Positions 23,485 to 35,441 of a stretch of 64,000 nt of DNA are shown piece by piece. Source of the stretch: Choanephora cucurbitarum (taxonomy: Eukaryota > Mucoromycota > Mucoromycetes > Mucorales > Choanephoraceae). Both the position numbers and the translations under genes were made by a program. The first letter of the stretch is position 1. Each line of letters begins with the position of its first letter. The notes under the pieces are model-generated. The model did no database searches. It was given only the letters and a program-made list of their open reading frames with translations, and was not told the origin of the DNA. The stretch is from NCBI GenBank assembly GCA_025331435.1, contig JAIWNI010000084.1, forward strand, positions 1-64,000. Direction: 5' to 3'.

Positions 23485-26400
23485 ATGGTCAAGAAGGTTG
23501 TTGACTCTCGTGTACACACTCTTATCAAGAACTGTGTACAAACAAAGCACCGTTCTTTCTTTGTCGTTGTTGGCGACAAAGGCAAAGATCAGGTAAGACG
23601 ATGACCTTTTTGTTATTATTTACAAGATGCATAACCATAAGTTGAATTAGATTGTCAACTTGCACTGGCTTTTATCTCAAGCTCAAGTTACATCTCGCCC
23701 TTCTGTCTTATGGTGTTACAAGAAGGAACTTGGCTTTACCAGGTAAGTCTCTTGCGTAGATTGTGATCGACTCTTGACTGATTCCAAATCCTAGTCACCG
23801 TAAGAAGCGTGAAAACAAGATCAAGAACGACATCAAGCGTGGTATTCGAGATGTCAACAAAGAGGATCCTTTTGAACTTTTCATCACAGTGACCAACATT
23901 CGATATGCTTACTACAAGGAAACTCAAAATATTCTCGGTAACACATACGGCATGTGTATTCTTCAAGATTTCGAGGCCATCACACCCAACACATTAGCTC
24001 GTACAATTGAAACTGTTGAGGGCGGTGGTATGGTTGTTCTCTTGCTCAAGAGTATGAGCTCATTGAAGCAACTCTATACTATGACTATGGTAAACTGCAG
24101 CCAATACTGATTTTGCATTGTGTTCTAACATGTCATGCTACTGTAGGATGTGCACAGTAGATACCGAACAGAAGCTCACAGCGACATTATTGCTCGTTTC
24201 AACGAACGTTTTATCTTGTCTCTTGGATCTTGCGAGACATGTTTAGTGGTAGATGATGAATTGAATGTGTTGCCTATCAGTATGGGAAAGAATGTCAAGC
24301 CTTTGACAATTAAGCAATCAGACGAAAAGACACCTGAAGAGATTGAATTGGCTGAATTAAAGGAATCATTAGCTGATACAGAACCTGTTGGATCTCTTGT
24401 GAAGAACGCACGTACCATTGATCAAGCCAAGGCTGTGCTGACTTTCATTGAAGCTATCTCAGAAAAATCACTTCGTAGCACAGTAACTTTGACCGCCTCT
24501 CGTGGTCGTGGTAAGTCTGCTGCCCTTGGTATTGCTATGGCATCTGCTGTTGCCTATGGCTATTCCAATATCTTTGTCACATCACCTAGTCCTGAAAACT
24601 TGAAGACCTTGTTTGAATTTGTCTTCAAGACTTTTGATGCCCTTGGTTATGAAGAGCATCTTGATTATGATATTGTTCAGTCTACCAATCCCGATTTTAA
24701 CAAGGCTATTGTTCGTGTCAACATCTTCAAGCAACATCGTCAGACTATTCAATACATTCAACCTCAAGATGCTCATGTGCTTGGTCAAGCTGAATTAGTA
24801 GTGATTGATGAAGCCGCTGCCATTCCTTTGCCTTTGGTCCGTAAGTTGTTGGGTCCTTATCTTGTCTTCATGGCCTCTACCATCAATGGTTATGAAGGTA
24901 CTGGTCGTTCCCTTTCTCTCAAGTTGATCCAACAATTGCGTGAGCAATCTCGCGGTGTGGCTATCAAGCAAGATGAGACGGAAGGTGTTGTTGTGGGTCG
25001 TGATCTTCAGGCCAAGAAGACAGAGGGAGCTGATGCTTCTTTGGGAGGTCGCTCTTTGAAGGAAGTCAAGTTGGATGAGCCCATTCGTTATGCACCCAAT
25101 GATCCAGTTGAAAAATGGCTCAACAAGCTTCTGTGTTTAGATGCCAGTATTATCTCAAAAAACATTCAAGGTTGTCCTCATCCCTCTGAATGTGAGCTGT
25201 TCTATGTCAACCGTGACACACTCTTCTCTTACCATCCTGTCTCTGAGACTTTCTTGCAGAGAATGATGTCTCTTTATGTTGCTAGTCACTACAAGAACTC
25301 ACCTAACGATCTCCAATTGATGAGTGACGCACCTGCCCACCACTTGTTCGTCTTGCTCCCTCCTGTCAACGAGAAGACCACAAGTTTGCCCGATCCCTTG
25401 GTTGTTGTTCAAGTCTGTTTGGAAGGTGAGATCTCTCGTCAAAGTGTGATCAATTCGCTTTCTCGTGGTCAGCGCCCTGCTGGTGACATGATTCCCTGGC
25501 TTATCTCTCAACAATACCAAGATGATGACTTTGCCAGTCTCTCTGGTGCTCGTGTCGTCCGTATCGCCACTCACCCAGATTATGCCAAGATGGGTTATGG
25601 TTCTCGTGCCCTTGAGCTCTTAACCAACTTCTATCAAGGCAAATCCAACAACTTGGCAGAATCCGTCAGCCCTGATGATGATCAAACACTCCATCAAATG
25701 AATGACTACGAGTTTGACAAGTTAGACATCAAGACAGACCAAGTCAAGGTGCGTGATCCTAGCAAGATGCCTCCTCTCTTGACCAAGTTGAGTGAAAAGC
25801 GTGCCCATCGTCTTGATTACCTTGGTGTATCTTATGGTTTGACACCTGCCCTTCATAAATTCTGGAAGCGTGCTGGTTTTGTCCCACTTTACATGCGTCA
25901 AACTGCCAATGAGCTGACAGGTGAACACTCTTGTGTGATGATCAAGGCTTTGACAGATGACGAACGTGTTGCTAATGCTGCATGGCTCGATGCCTTTGCT
26001 CGCGATTTCTCCAAGCGTTTCCTCAACTTGTTGTCCTTCAACTTCCGTGACTTCACCTCTGTCAATGCTCTCAGTATCATTGACGCTGCTAAGCAAGGAC
26101 AAGACCAAGAAGTTGGCAGTGGCCGTGACTTGAACAAAGAGACATTAGGTCTCTTCTTCACACCTTATGATTTGAAGCGTCTTGAATCTTATTCCAACAA
26201 CATGCTTGATTACCACGTTATTCTTGATATGATCCCCACAATTGCCGAACTCTATTTCAGAGGTGAATTGCCTGCTGAAGTCAAGTTGTCTGGTGTTCAA
26301 AGTGCTATCTTGCTCGGTATTGGTCTTCAAAGAAAGTCAATTGATGAACTTCAAAAGGAACTCTCTTTGGCCAGTAACCAAGTATTGGCCTTGTTTGTCA

Positions 26401-26852
26401 AGATCATCCGTAAATTCTCTCAATACTTTACTCAGGTAGAATCAAAGGCTATTGAGAGTACCGTTGCGGCTCCCAAGAAGACAGAAGAGAAGGACGGCAA
26501 GCGTGCTATTGAAGATGAAGAAGCCTGGAAACCATTAAAGAGTGGTGTAGAAGAAGATCTACAGGAAGCAGGCGATGAAGTAATGAGTGAATTGAAAGCC
26601 AAACAAAGAGAATTGATTGATTCACTTGATCTCTCAAAATATGCTATTGGTGGCACAGATGAAGATTGGTCTTCTGCTGAAAACCGAGTCAAGGCCATTG
26701 GCAAGAAGGGAGCTGTCAGCTCTGTTGTCAGTATCAAGAACGACAAATCAAGCAAGAAGAGAAAGCTTGAAAGTGCTCAACAAATGTCAGAAAAAGAAAA
26801 GAGTCGTCAAAACGGTAAAGTCAAGTTATCCAAGAAAGCCAAACGTTCATAG
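23485..26852 (+). CDS. KRE33: RNA cytidine acetyltransferase Kre33/NAT10
   Basis: Nucleolar enzyme that makes N4-acetylcytidine in 18S rRNA (and in tRNA with a partner) and is needed for 40S assembly. Exons 23485-23592, 23651-23742, 23795-24089 and 24147-26852 give 1066 aa, near yeast Kre33. The N-terminus MVKKVVDSRVHTLIKNCVQ starts the TmcA-type domain. Walker A is at ~282 (ASRGRGKSAALG) and Walker B at ~383 (VVIDEAAAIPL). A GNAT acetyltransferase domain with VVRIATHPDYAKMGYGSRAL lies around 635, and DYLGVSYG follows. A Lys-rich nucleolar-type tail (KSSKKRK, KKAKRS) ends the protein. The big last exon has strong codon preference, as expected of a well-expressed gene; several long antisense frames within it are shadows. 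Confidence 0.97.
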
Positions 26853-27018
26853 ATTATTTATGTATATTATCCCCCCCTTTTTGAATAAAATCAAATGTAA
26901 TTTTTTTTCTATTATGTCTTGATTGTCTCACGTCACACAAATGACTCTCTCTCTCTCTCTTTGTCTTTTCTATCTATTTTTTTTTTCCTTTTCCTCACAA
27001 CATAAAAAAGGAGAGTAG

Positions 27019-28332
27019 ATGTCGCTTTTACGTGTACTCAAGTCAATCAAAAGTTGGCTTGTTTGCATAATCGTCTTTACGTTTGCACTGCTGGCCATCT
27101 CGTCATGGCGTTTGAAGGACAGTCGTAATGAATCACGAAAAGAGATTATTGTTCACGAACAACAGTTACCTAGTTACCACTTCAACAGACTCACACACTC
27201 ACGGCGACAACTGTTGATATCTGCCTTGGCTCATATTCGTCTAGGCTATGTAGCCAACAGAACACCACCTTATTCAACACCACCTCTGCTGATATTGTAT
27301 ACATGCAAACAATCTATCCTGTGTGGATCTCTTGAGGATAGATTGATCCATATTGCTAATAGCTATTACTTTTCCATGATGCAGTCAGGATCTGCATTTG
27401 CTTATGATATGACATCGCCCGTCAAGTTTGAATGTTTTTTTGAATCTTCACCTAGTTACATGGTCATGACAACAGATCAAGCTGATTATTACCGAGAAAG
27501 AGCAACACCAGCTCAACAAAGACAGGAGACTCGACTGTCTTCTAAGGATCTTGAGGAAACAAATTTCATGCAACAGTACAGCCAAGAAGGTGTGACAATT
27601 GTCAGTACAACAAACTGGCAGGGTAACTGGATCGACTTCAAATCCAATCCGTACATGAAGACAATGAGAGACAAGTATCGCCTGAACCACCTACCACTTG
27701 CCTCTGACTGGTTTTGGCTTGTGAGCCAACTGTTGTTCTCAAAGCCTTCAGCTTATTTACATGAGCAATTGCTGCCCTATCAAGAACTGATGGGAGGTAA
27801 AATCGAACTGAGTGAAAGCTTATCCCCATCTGATCCAGCCCATCATCGTATCACACCAGCATTTGCAGCAAAAGGTTGGCTTCGTATCGGCCTACGTATT
27901 AAGCACGATAGAGATGACATGAGTTGCTTGGCTAATCATGTAGCCAATATCTGCCATCGTCGACTCGAGTATACCTCTTGCCATGTCTTTATTTCAGCAG
28001 CCACTCGTTCTTTGTTTGATAGATTGCGGGCTGAGATGAACAGATATAAGATGAATATACATGCAGTAGCTGAAGGATTTGAATTTCAAGAACTGAATAC
28101 GGATATCGCAAACAAACACCGCTTGTTTGAATCGAATGAAAATCAGGCCAAGAAGCAGTATGCTCGTACCTTTATGGATTGGGTCATTTTAAGCCGTATG
28201 GATTATTTGGTCGGGCAGGAAGATGATCGGTTTTTAAAGACAGCAGCTTGGGCAGCTCAGGTACATACAGATGTCAGTATACACAAATCTGATACAAACC
28301 ATTGTCAAGTCATACCCATGTCAGATTGGTAG
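27019..28332 (+). CDS. Type II membrane protein, fucosyltransferase-like (putative)
   Basis: Single-exon gene, 437 aa, starting 166 bp after Kre33. An N-terminal membrane anchor (residues ~12-32, SWLVCIIVFTFALLAISSW) followed by a lumenal domain is the layout of Golgi glycosyltransferases. Features resemble GT-B fucosyltransferases (plant FUT1/NodZ-like): YTCKQSILCGSLEDRLIHIA, like the C-G-G-x-x-D-R region near the start; LRIGLRIKHDRDD in the middle; VFISAATRSLFDRL, like the nucleotide-sugar-binding strand; and MDWVILSRMDYLVGQ near the end. The glycine pair is only partly kept. Substrate unknown; fucose is a known Mucorales wall sugar. Function is inferred, family moderately supported. Convergent with the DUF1752 gene. 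Confidence 0.6.
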   Translation: MSLLRVLKSIKSWLVCIIVFTFALLAISSWRLKDSRNESRKEIIVHEQQLPSYHFNRLTHSRRQLLISALAHIRLGYVANRTPPYSTPPLLILYTCKQSILCGSLEDRLIHIANSYYFSMMQSGSAFAYDMTSPVKFECFFESSPSYMVMTTDQADYYRERATPAQQRQETRLSSKDLEETNFMQQYSQEGVTIVSTTNWQGNWIDFKSNPYMKTMRDKYRLNHLPLASDWFWLVSQLLFSKPSAYLHEQLLPYQELMGGKIELSESLSPSDPAHHRITPAFAAKGWLRIGLRIKHDRDDMSCLANHVANICHRRLEYTSCHVFISAATRSLFDRLRAEMNRYKMNIHAVAEGFEFQELNTDIANKHRLFESNENQAKKQYARTFMDWVILSRMDYLVGQEDDRFLKTAAWAAQVHTDVSIHKSDTNHCQVIPMSDW

Positions 28333-28481
28333 AAAACATATACAACACTTGGCAATTAGAATGTGCATTATAACAATAAAGGCAAAAGAAAATGATGTGT
28401 ATTAAGAAATAGTATATGCAAAACAAGAGAATAATGTATAGAGAATAATAAATAAGGTAATGGTAGTCTATTTGGTTTTGA

Positions 28482-29179
28482 TTAGGCTGCATTCAAAAAG
28501 AATTGATCTAAACGACCATAACGAGACTGACATCGGCGAAGACCGGAACTGGTTTTCTGACTGCTATTGCCGTTTAACATCTCTGTCAACAGGGAAACAG
28601 GCTTGGTTGTGTCAGAGTTACTCTTGGGCTGTGTAGTGTGAGTCTTTTTGAACAATAATTGGTCCTCAGGTTGCATTTGAGTGTCATCAGTGGAAATAAA
28701 GAATTTTTGCTTCTTGCGTTGTTGAGGTAAAAGTGACGACAATGGTTGCTTTGAAGGAACTAACTTTATTGTTTCTGCCTTTTTAAGCGGTAATGATGGC
28801 GATGCGACGTTAGGTTGCCATTGAGACAAGTTGGGTAAAGAGCGAGTACGCCTTAAGGATCGATTCTGATTGACTGAAGAGTAATTGATATCTTGGCTTG
28901 TCTTTGGAGTTTCCTTCTTTTGAAGTATAGATTGACGATACCATAAACGCCAAGAGAGATTCTCTAATCGAAATCCATCCCGAATATTACTCTTACACTT
29001 TGAAAAGACTAGAAAACAGTCTAGATCAGTCTGCGTGCCATAACCCACTTATTGTTCTCTCTCTTACCAGTCCATAAGGATGAAAGTTGATCGAGGTTAT
29101 TCCAGGATAATGTGTTATGATCCACAATAGCAGCTTTCACTAATAGTGGCAGTTGAATGTCATTTAACAATAAGCTCAT
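28482..29179 (-). CDS. DUF1752 fungal protein
   Basis: Two exons, 29068-29179 and 28482-29008, 212 aa. The conserved DUF1752 motif is formed across the junction: SLWT/VFSKCKSNIRDG then FRLENLSWRLWYR. In ascomycetes this motif occurs at the N-terminus of AreA-type GATA factors and in other regulators; here no GATA zinc finger follows. The rest is disordered and basic, with SLRRTRSLPNLSQW and LRRCQSRYGRLDQFFLNAA at the end, possible short binding motifs. It is 149 bp from the convergent upstream gene. Likely a regulatory or scaffold protein by family, but function is unknown. Confidence 0.8.
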
Positions 29180-29748
29180 TTTTTGTATGCTATGGATAAA
29201 AAAGAGAGGCTATTTAGAAAGAGAGAAGAAAAATAGATATATATGGAATAGATTTATAGAAAAAAAAAAGGGGGTAGATTTCTATTATCTTGATAGCCCC
29301 ACTTTCATACCAATTTTGACTCAGACAAGGCATTTCGCCCCAATTTTTCTTGGAAAAGCCCAAATCTTGATTGGCACGGAACTTTGAAGGCGGATGAGTA
29401 TGGTCCAAAAATGGAAAGTACAAGCCAATTACAGTCGTTTCAGTGCTTATTTGCAGTTTTAATTAGAAAAAAAAAAGGGCGGGCTTTTGAAATTAATTCA
29501 CGGATAATCGTTTCGTGGATAAAAAAGATCAGAGTTCATTGTTATGTTTCATTAAACTATGGGTAAAGAACCGTTTATATGAGTGTGTTTATAGTAACTA
29601 ATATGGTTATTAATTTGAAGCTGAGTGAGCCAATCTTGATTATCCTCATTGTTGTATGTAAGTGGTTGTTATTAGAGAGATTACCGCTTGTAGTTGTATA
29701 TTAGAAAATAGAGGAAAAAACTTTTTTAAGGTCAGATTATCTCTTTTA

Positions 29749-31299
29749 TTAAAAGCAAACAGGAGGCTTTTTCGATAATTCCATCTTTGCTTCCTCAAGT
29801 ATAAAATTAAACTCGTCTGTAAAGTGTTGACAGATATGGTCAGCCAGTCCAGGATACCATCGACTTTTGTCTGCAATAGCCCCAATACTGACTTTACCAC
29901 AATAAGATATCAGTGCAATACCAATCGAACCTTTACCACTTTGGGGCGGGAATGTACGGTATTCTTGTATCTCTCCACCTGCAAATGAAATAGGCACAGT
30001 CGGTCCAGGTACATTGGTAAATACACCATGGGGGATATCACAGTAATGATTATAGATAGAGATAGGAGGAGAGAGACCCGGTATCTTACCGAGCACATGC
30101 TCAAAATATTGATACATTAACAATGGGCTTTGAGATGATTTGATAGCCAACATTTGGGATCTCACTTGATTCACCAGTTGTTGTGTTGATATGTCCTTCA
30201 TTGAGAAAAATCCCATAGCAGCACTTACAACATTGCAGAATCTAATAGCCTTTGATGAGTATGCATTCATGAGATTCCCTCTTTTTTCGCTATTACCTCC
30301 AATCGTTGGGTTGGCGAAGTGATACAGGAATAAGGAGATTGATATAGTCATCTTGTCTCTTGCCAATCACTCCTTCCAGGTAATGTTTAACACATCGTGT
30401 GATGACTGCCAGCATCACATCATTTAAAGTGCCGCCAAATGCCTGGCGTACAAGTTTTATGTCTTTGATACTAACATCATTTGACCATGCCATTTCCTTC
30501 TCATGTGACTGTAGGCCTTTATAGTACAAATCTTTTCGCATACCAAAGGGTGATATAGAGATGAAGGACGAATACACATCGTGGCTTATGACTAAGCTGA
30601 AACAATAGATGTGCCACACTACAACACAGATAAATGAAAAGGCTTGGATGACGAAGGATGGTAACAGATCTTGAATATGCTTTGGTATGACAGATGCTGG
30701 CTTGTTTGTGTTTTTGTTGTGTTGTTTATGATCCACTATTGACTGCTCCTCTATTTTCTTTAAGGTGGCTCCTAATGAGGTAGTGCTTAAAAGAGCACGA
30801 ATAAATCCTTCTCCATCTGCCAGTGAATGGTGAGCTTTCCAGAAGAAGGCACATCGATCATCCTCTAATCCTGATATGGCATGTAACTCCCAGAGAGGCT
30901 TTGTATAATCAAATGGTATGACTACCTTTTTTGAATAGACATAAATACATAAAAGTCATAATATTGTGCTTTCGAAATTTTGTTTACCTGTTCTGCACAA
31001 TACTGTTGAAGTGATAGTTTAGATGGATTTAAAGTGTGAACAACAATGTTATCCTGTGGGCGCCAACCTACTGGCACTGTCCAAGTAGCGGGCTTAAAGA
31101 ATCCTTCATGACGAGGTACACGAGCAAAACGAGGATAGGACTCGCAGAGTTTTTCTAATGCTTCATATACTAGTTCTGAGTCTAGGCGAGTCTTAAATGT
31201 CCATAAAGAAGTGACTGTCATTAATCGACGTGAATGTTCTGCTTTTAGAAAGACTGTATCAATCCCATTTAGATGCATATCTGCTTGTGGTTCTTTCAT
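29749..31299 (-). CDS. Wax-ester synthase/diacylglycerol acyltransferase-like O-acyltransferase (WS/DGAT)
   Basis: Transfers fatty acyl groups from acyl-CoA to an alcohol or diacylglycerol for storage lipid (family role; substrate here unknown). Exons 30988-31299, 30297-30925 and 29749-30241 give 477 aa. The catalytic HHxxxDG is present as HHSLADG at ~133-139. Other family signatures are FGGTLNDVMLAVITR and LLIPVSLRQPNDW, and the tail has FTNVPGP. A hydrophobic segment (QAFSFICVVVWHIYCFSLVI) lies in the middle, as in plant and fungal members anchored in the ER. The first intron uses an AAG acceptor: the TAG four bases further on would break the frame. ATG at 31299 begins MKEPQADMHLNGID, matching the family start. 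Confidence 0.9.
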
Positions 31300-31627
31300 T
31301 AACAAAGAAATGAGTAGAAAAGAAAAAGTTAGGACAGTAAATTGAAAAAAAAAGTTGACAAGGCTTTTTTTTACGCAGATGTCTTGGATGACATTTTGCT
31401 TTCGTAATGCTATCAGTTGGATAAATGATGTTACACACACATACCGATTGACAGGGCGCTTGTGTAACTAGCCCTGTATTCAATAAGCCGATGATCAGAT
31501 AATCTAGTACTGAATTAGCCACTGTCATAAGCATAAACATAGGGCAGAATAGGTTCCTTTTTCTTTTTCTTAAGAAGAGAGGATAGGTTTGATAGATATA
31601 CCAGGCAACTGTTGGTTGAATTCTATG

Positions 31628-31712
31628 GACACTCACAAGAAGTTGAATTTCGTAAAATTCAACTTGAAATGTCTATTGGATTTTGCAAAATTCAACTTTC
31701 TGTGAGTGGACT
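31628..31712. repeat. 85-bp nested inverted repeat, MITE-like
   Basis: The arms starting ACTCACA..AAGTTGAATTT on the left and ending in the complementary ..GTGAGT on the right match at about 27 of 32 positions. Each arm is also nearly palindromic around AAATTCAAC. TA dinucleotides lie at or within a base or so of both ends. The structure fits a minimal non-autonomous Tc1/mariner-type element or solo terminal repeats; no internal gene. Family assignment is inference. Confidence 0.55.
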
Positions 31713-34153
31713 AACTATTGTATATCAGCTAAACAATAGTTTTGAATATTTAAAACTAAGGTAAATAGCTATAGTCTACTTGCAATCAGTCTCAATACTT
31801 GGCTTCGACATCAAAAGTGCAAATGACTTATTGCTCAGGTTGCTATCACAATGAGAAATGTATCAGTATGATCAAAAAATCGATCTACCCAAAAATATGT
31901 GCTGCCTTTTTTTTTTACACTTGCATATTCTTGACACAGCCTATGGATGCAAAATGAGAACACCGCAGTCATTCAATTTGAAAGCGTTTGATGTACACAC
32001 ATGCTTAATATAAGAGTGAATCATCTCAACGCTGTTAGTTAAAGCCATTGTTGCAGACGTTACTTTAAACTCAATTCATACTGGGTCAAACATCTTTATA
32101 CAGTATGATCAGAGAACAAGAACATGATCTCCTTTTGTCTGCTAAATCTCATCAGTTCTAGCTTGGTAAGATTACTGATGGGCTCTTTGAGAAGAGTCAA
32201 GCTTAAAGTCTACTTTGATTTTCTTTTTATAACATCTTGAATTGCTTTTCTCAGGTTTTTAAAACGTGCAGCGTAATAGAATAAGACGTACTCAATTCCT
32301 TTGCTTTGCCTCATATACTATTGAAGAAGCTCTTCTTGTTATTTCTCTCAAAATACAGGTACGCTTGTTTTCGGCACTAAACGGGCTTCATTAAAGCTGA
32401 CGCTGAAAAGGCTGTTTTTGAAAAGAGAATTAAAATGCTCTGGCTACTTTAGTAAAAAGATTTGCAAAAATCTCCAAAAAGGATTTCCGGAAATTTTTCT
32501 TATTTAATAAATGCAATCTATCAAATTGTAGCCTGCTTACATGAGCATCATTATAGTTTATCACAGCAGACCAAAGCTCTGTTGTAGGCTTTGGTCATGT
32601 TTTTCCTCTTCAACGTCAAATGAAACCTATAGGTAAAACCTCGTTTGCGGTGTAATACAAAAAAAAATTCTCCCCTAGGGAGGCACCCTCTCTCACAACC
32701 GTACTACATGCACCTAAATCGTCTCAATTGAACACTTAATATTCCCAAGTTGAGACGACTCTTCTTTGAGCAACATGATCTTATTCTTGTGTACACAAGC
32801 ATATTCACGTTGACGAGCTAACCTGATAAGCGATGCAATAAAAAAACATTGGTATTCTATTAAGTCAGCATAATTGTTATACTACAAAAGCATCATAAAA
32901 GAATTGTCATACTATGTCCCCTTAAGTCCGTTGCTGATGTATGCATAAAAGAGAGAGAATGTCTTGAAAGTGTAAAGTAACTATTTTGCTTATCGTCTTT
33001 TGTGCTACTGATGTTTGGGTCGATGTAGTAAATTGCTAATATACTTGTTGGTTGCATTCCCTTAGTTCGTAGTTAATATGTCGAAATAAACATTGAATTG
33101 AAATTGGTAGAAAATTGGGAATGATCGCAGGCTCATAGATAGGTAGTACATAATGATATAATTGTGCTTTCTCTTAAAATTAACCTTGTAAGTAAGACGC
33201 CGGACTAGTAAGACAGAGAGAGGAGAAATACTCTAAAATTCAATGAGCCACAGACATTGCTGAAATAGTCCAGACGAGAAGAACGACAGGAAATGAGTTC
33301 AACGTGGTGATTCGTTTTTAGTCCGTTTCTGAGCTCATTTTCTTCCCCTTCTTAATGCAAAAAAAAAGAAAAAGCAATTTGGATGCGCCGTATGACAAAT
33401 GTCATTGAATAACCTATTTCCAGGCAAAAAAATGAAAATAAAGACTAAATAGGTAGAATACATAAGCAAAACAGAAGGTCAAATGGAGTACTTGTAACAT
33501 AGCAACAACCACAGCAACAGAAAAATAGTACCCTTTTTCGGAGTTGGAGGTACAAAAGGATAAACGTGCTACAAAATGATCAAATCTTGGTAAACTCATA
33601 ATTTTTTTTTCTATTTCAGCTAAGCACAGGCTTTAATGTTGCAATTTGACATAATCTAATTGCTCGAAGCGAAGATGATCACAGTCCAAATCATGTGTGT
33701 GCTTTAAGGCGCTTTTCTAAAATAGTAGATGGACCTAGTCGTTGGTTCAGGGTAACCTGATTTTGTTGACGCTTTAATAGGATCGATGTTGCTTTTACAA
33801 ACATGGACACTTATTTTATGCCATTGCTTTATATATCGCATATGATACATATAATAAGAATAAAAAGAGCCTTTGAGTTTGTTTCTATCCTTAATGTTCA
33901 CACAGTAAGGATATTCAAGTTGTATGTGCCACTTAATTTCTCTTGTCATTATTTGTAGAATATTAGGCAGCACTTTATCAAATTGCCGCGGAGGGCAAAG
34001 ATTTCCTGAAAATACACTAATTGGGAAGGTGAGCGCTCTATCTCTTTAAGTTTTGTGTCAGCGAAAAAAGCTTCGATCTCTTCTGTAACAGACAGAATGG
34101 TTCTCCGATAGAAAGCTTGATTGCACTTTGACTAGTGTAACTCAAGAAATCAA

Positions 34154-34162
34154 TATAAATAG
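34154..34162 (+). promoter_or_regulatory. TATA box of the polygalacturonase gene
   Basis: TATAAATAG lies 82 bp upstream of the ATG at 34244, followed by a pyrimidine/adenine-rich leader (TCTTCTTATCTTCAATCAAC). Best core promoter match in the window and consistent with a strongly expressed secreted enzyme. Confidence 0.65.
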
Positions 34163-34243
34163 TGAGGGATCAATTGACAGTTTAATGTCTTCTTATCTTC
34201 AATCAACACTTCCATTCCTTCATCACACTAGCAACTAGAAAAC

Positions 34244-35441
34244 ATGGTCTATATCCCTTCTCTTTCTTCTTCTCTTGCCCTCATTACTGTCCTTGCTTCT
34301 GCAGCTCAAGCCGCTACTACCTGTACTGTTGCCACTGGTGGTGATGCCGCCAAGAGCATTGCCAGCGCCTTCGAAGCCTGTAAAAACGGTGGTACTGTCG
34401 TCTTCACTAAGGGCGCTACCTACAACTTGCAATCCTTGGTTGAAGTCCAAAACCTCAAGAACGTCAATGTTCAATTCTATGGTACCATCAACTTGCCTGG
34501 TTTCAACTCTAAGCATGCTGGTGAAAACAGTTACTTCCGTATCAAGGGTGATGGTATTCACTGGGATGGTGGTAAGGTCGGTACCTTCAACGGTAACGGT
34601 CAAAAGTGGTGGGACGCTGAAAACAGAAAAGCTCCCACTGTCTTCAGAATTCAAGCTACCAACTCTTACTTTGGTAACTTCAACATTGTTCAATCTCCTC
34701 GTGCCCATATCGGTATCACTAGTTCCAACAGTGTCAAGCTTGATGGTATCACCCTCAAGACCGTCTCCAAGAGCTCCAAGCCTGCCAAGAACACTGATGC
34801 TGTCGATATCTCCAACTCAAGCAACATTGAATTCACTAACTCTGTTCTTACTGTTGGTGATGACTGTACCGCTATGAACAACGGTAATGTATTGATAAGA
34901 TAGATCTTTTCATTTTACTTATTTATTCTGATTAGATGTTTCCAATGTCGTGGTCAAGAACGTCAAGTGTACTGGTGGTCACGGTTTCAGTATTGGTTCT
35001 CTCGGTAAGGGTGGTTCTTCTGCTACTGTCAAGAACATCCGTATCGAAAGCAGCGTCTGTGACAACTGTCAAAACGGTATCCGTATCAAGACCTGGCCCG
35101 GTGGAAAGGGTTCTGTTAGCGCCGTCAGCTTCAAGGATGTCAAGCTCAACAACGTCGAAAACCCTGTCCTTATCACCACTCACTACTGTGACAAGAACCA
35201 ACAGTCTTTCTGTAACGGTAACGACAACCACTCTTTGACTATCAAGGATATCACCATGCAAAACATCTCTGGTTCTACCAGCACCAGCAAGAGCAACCCT
35301 GCCATCAGCATCAACTGTTCTAAGGATACCCCCTGTTCTGGCTTCAAGATGACCAACGTCAACATCTCTACTCACTCCAAGACCAAGAAGAATGAATGTA
35401 TCAACCTCTCTGGTTCCAACAGCATCTCTTACTGTAAGTAA
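34244..35441 (+). CDS. Secreted polygalacturonase (glycoside hydrolase family 28)
   Basis: Pectin-degrading enzyme that hydrolyses polygalacturonic acid outside the cell. Exons 34244-34883 and 34936-35441, 381 aa, with the junction restoring AMNN-DVSNVVVKN. A signal peptide (MVYIPSLSSSLALITVLASA, cut near AQA) leads the protein. GH28 motifs in order are NTDAVDIS (~183), VGDDCTAMNN (~205), GGHGFSIGS (~226) and RIKTW (~263), giving the three catalytic aspartates and the binding His, Arg and Lys. The first motif has Ala where Gly is usual. The rest is a parallel beta-helix with many Asn-x-Ser/Thr sites. Codon use is strongly biased to C-ending and preferred codons, unlike neighbours. Endo- versus exo-action cannot be decided here. 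The TAA stop overlaps a GTAAGTAA donor-like sequence. Confidence 0.95.

Larger units (their letters stand above)
31300..34243. other. 2.9-kb intergenic region, no intact gene
   Basis: Between the WS/DGAT start and the polygalacturonase ATG. AT-rich, with frequent stops in all frames. It contains the hairpin element at 31628-31712, a short imperfect inverted repeat around 32729-32764 (TCGTCTCAA facing TTGAGACGA), and the polygalacturonase core promoter at its right end. No other structure is supported. Confidence 0.5.

Noticed and set aside
25299..26755. Several minus-strand frames of 90-128 codons under Kre33
   Set aside because: Antisense shadows of a highly biased conserved exon.
26941..26961. 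CT dinucleotide run as a functional repeat
   Set aside because: A short microsatellite in the leader of the next gene; pyrimidine tracts are common upstream of genes here.
32729..32764. Inverted repeat TCGTCTCAA...TTGAGACGA as a terminator or element end
   Set aside because: Only about 9-12 matching bases with a mismatch, in AT-rich DNA with no gene beside it; chance is likely.
34235..35375. Alternative-frame and antisense ORFs up to 200 codons over the polygalacturonase
   Set aside because: The GH28 frame has a signal peptide and all catalytic motifs; the others are by-products of its codon bias.
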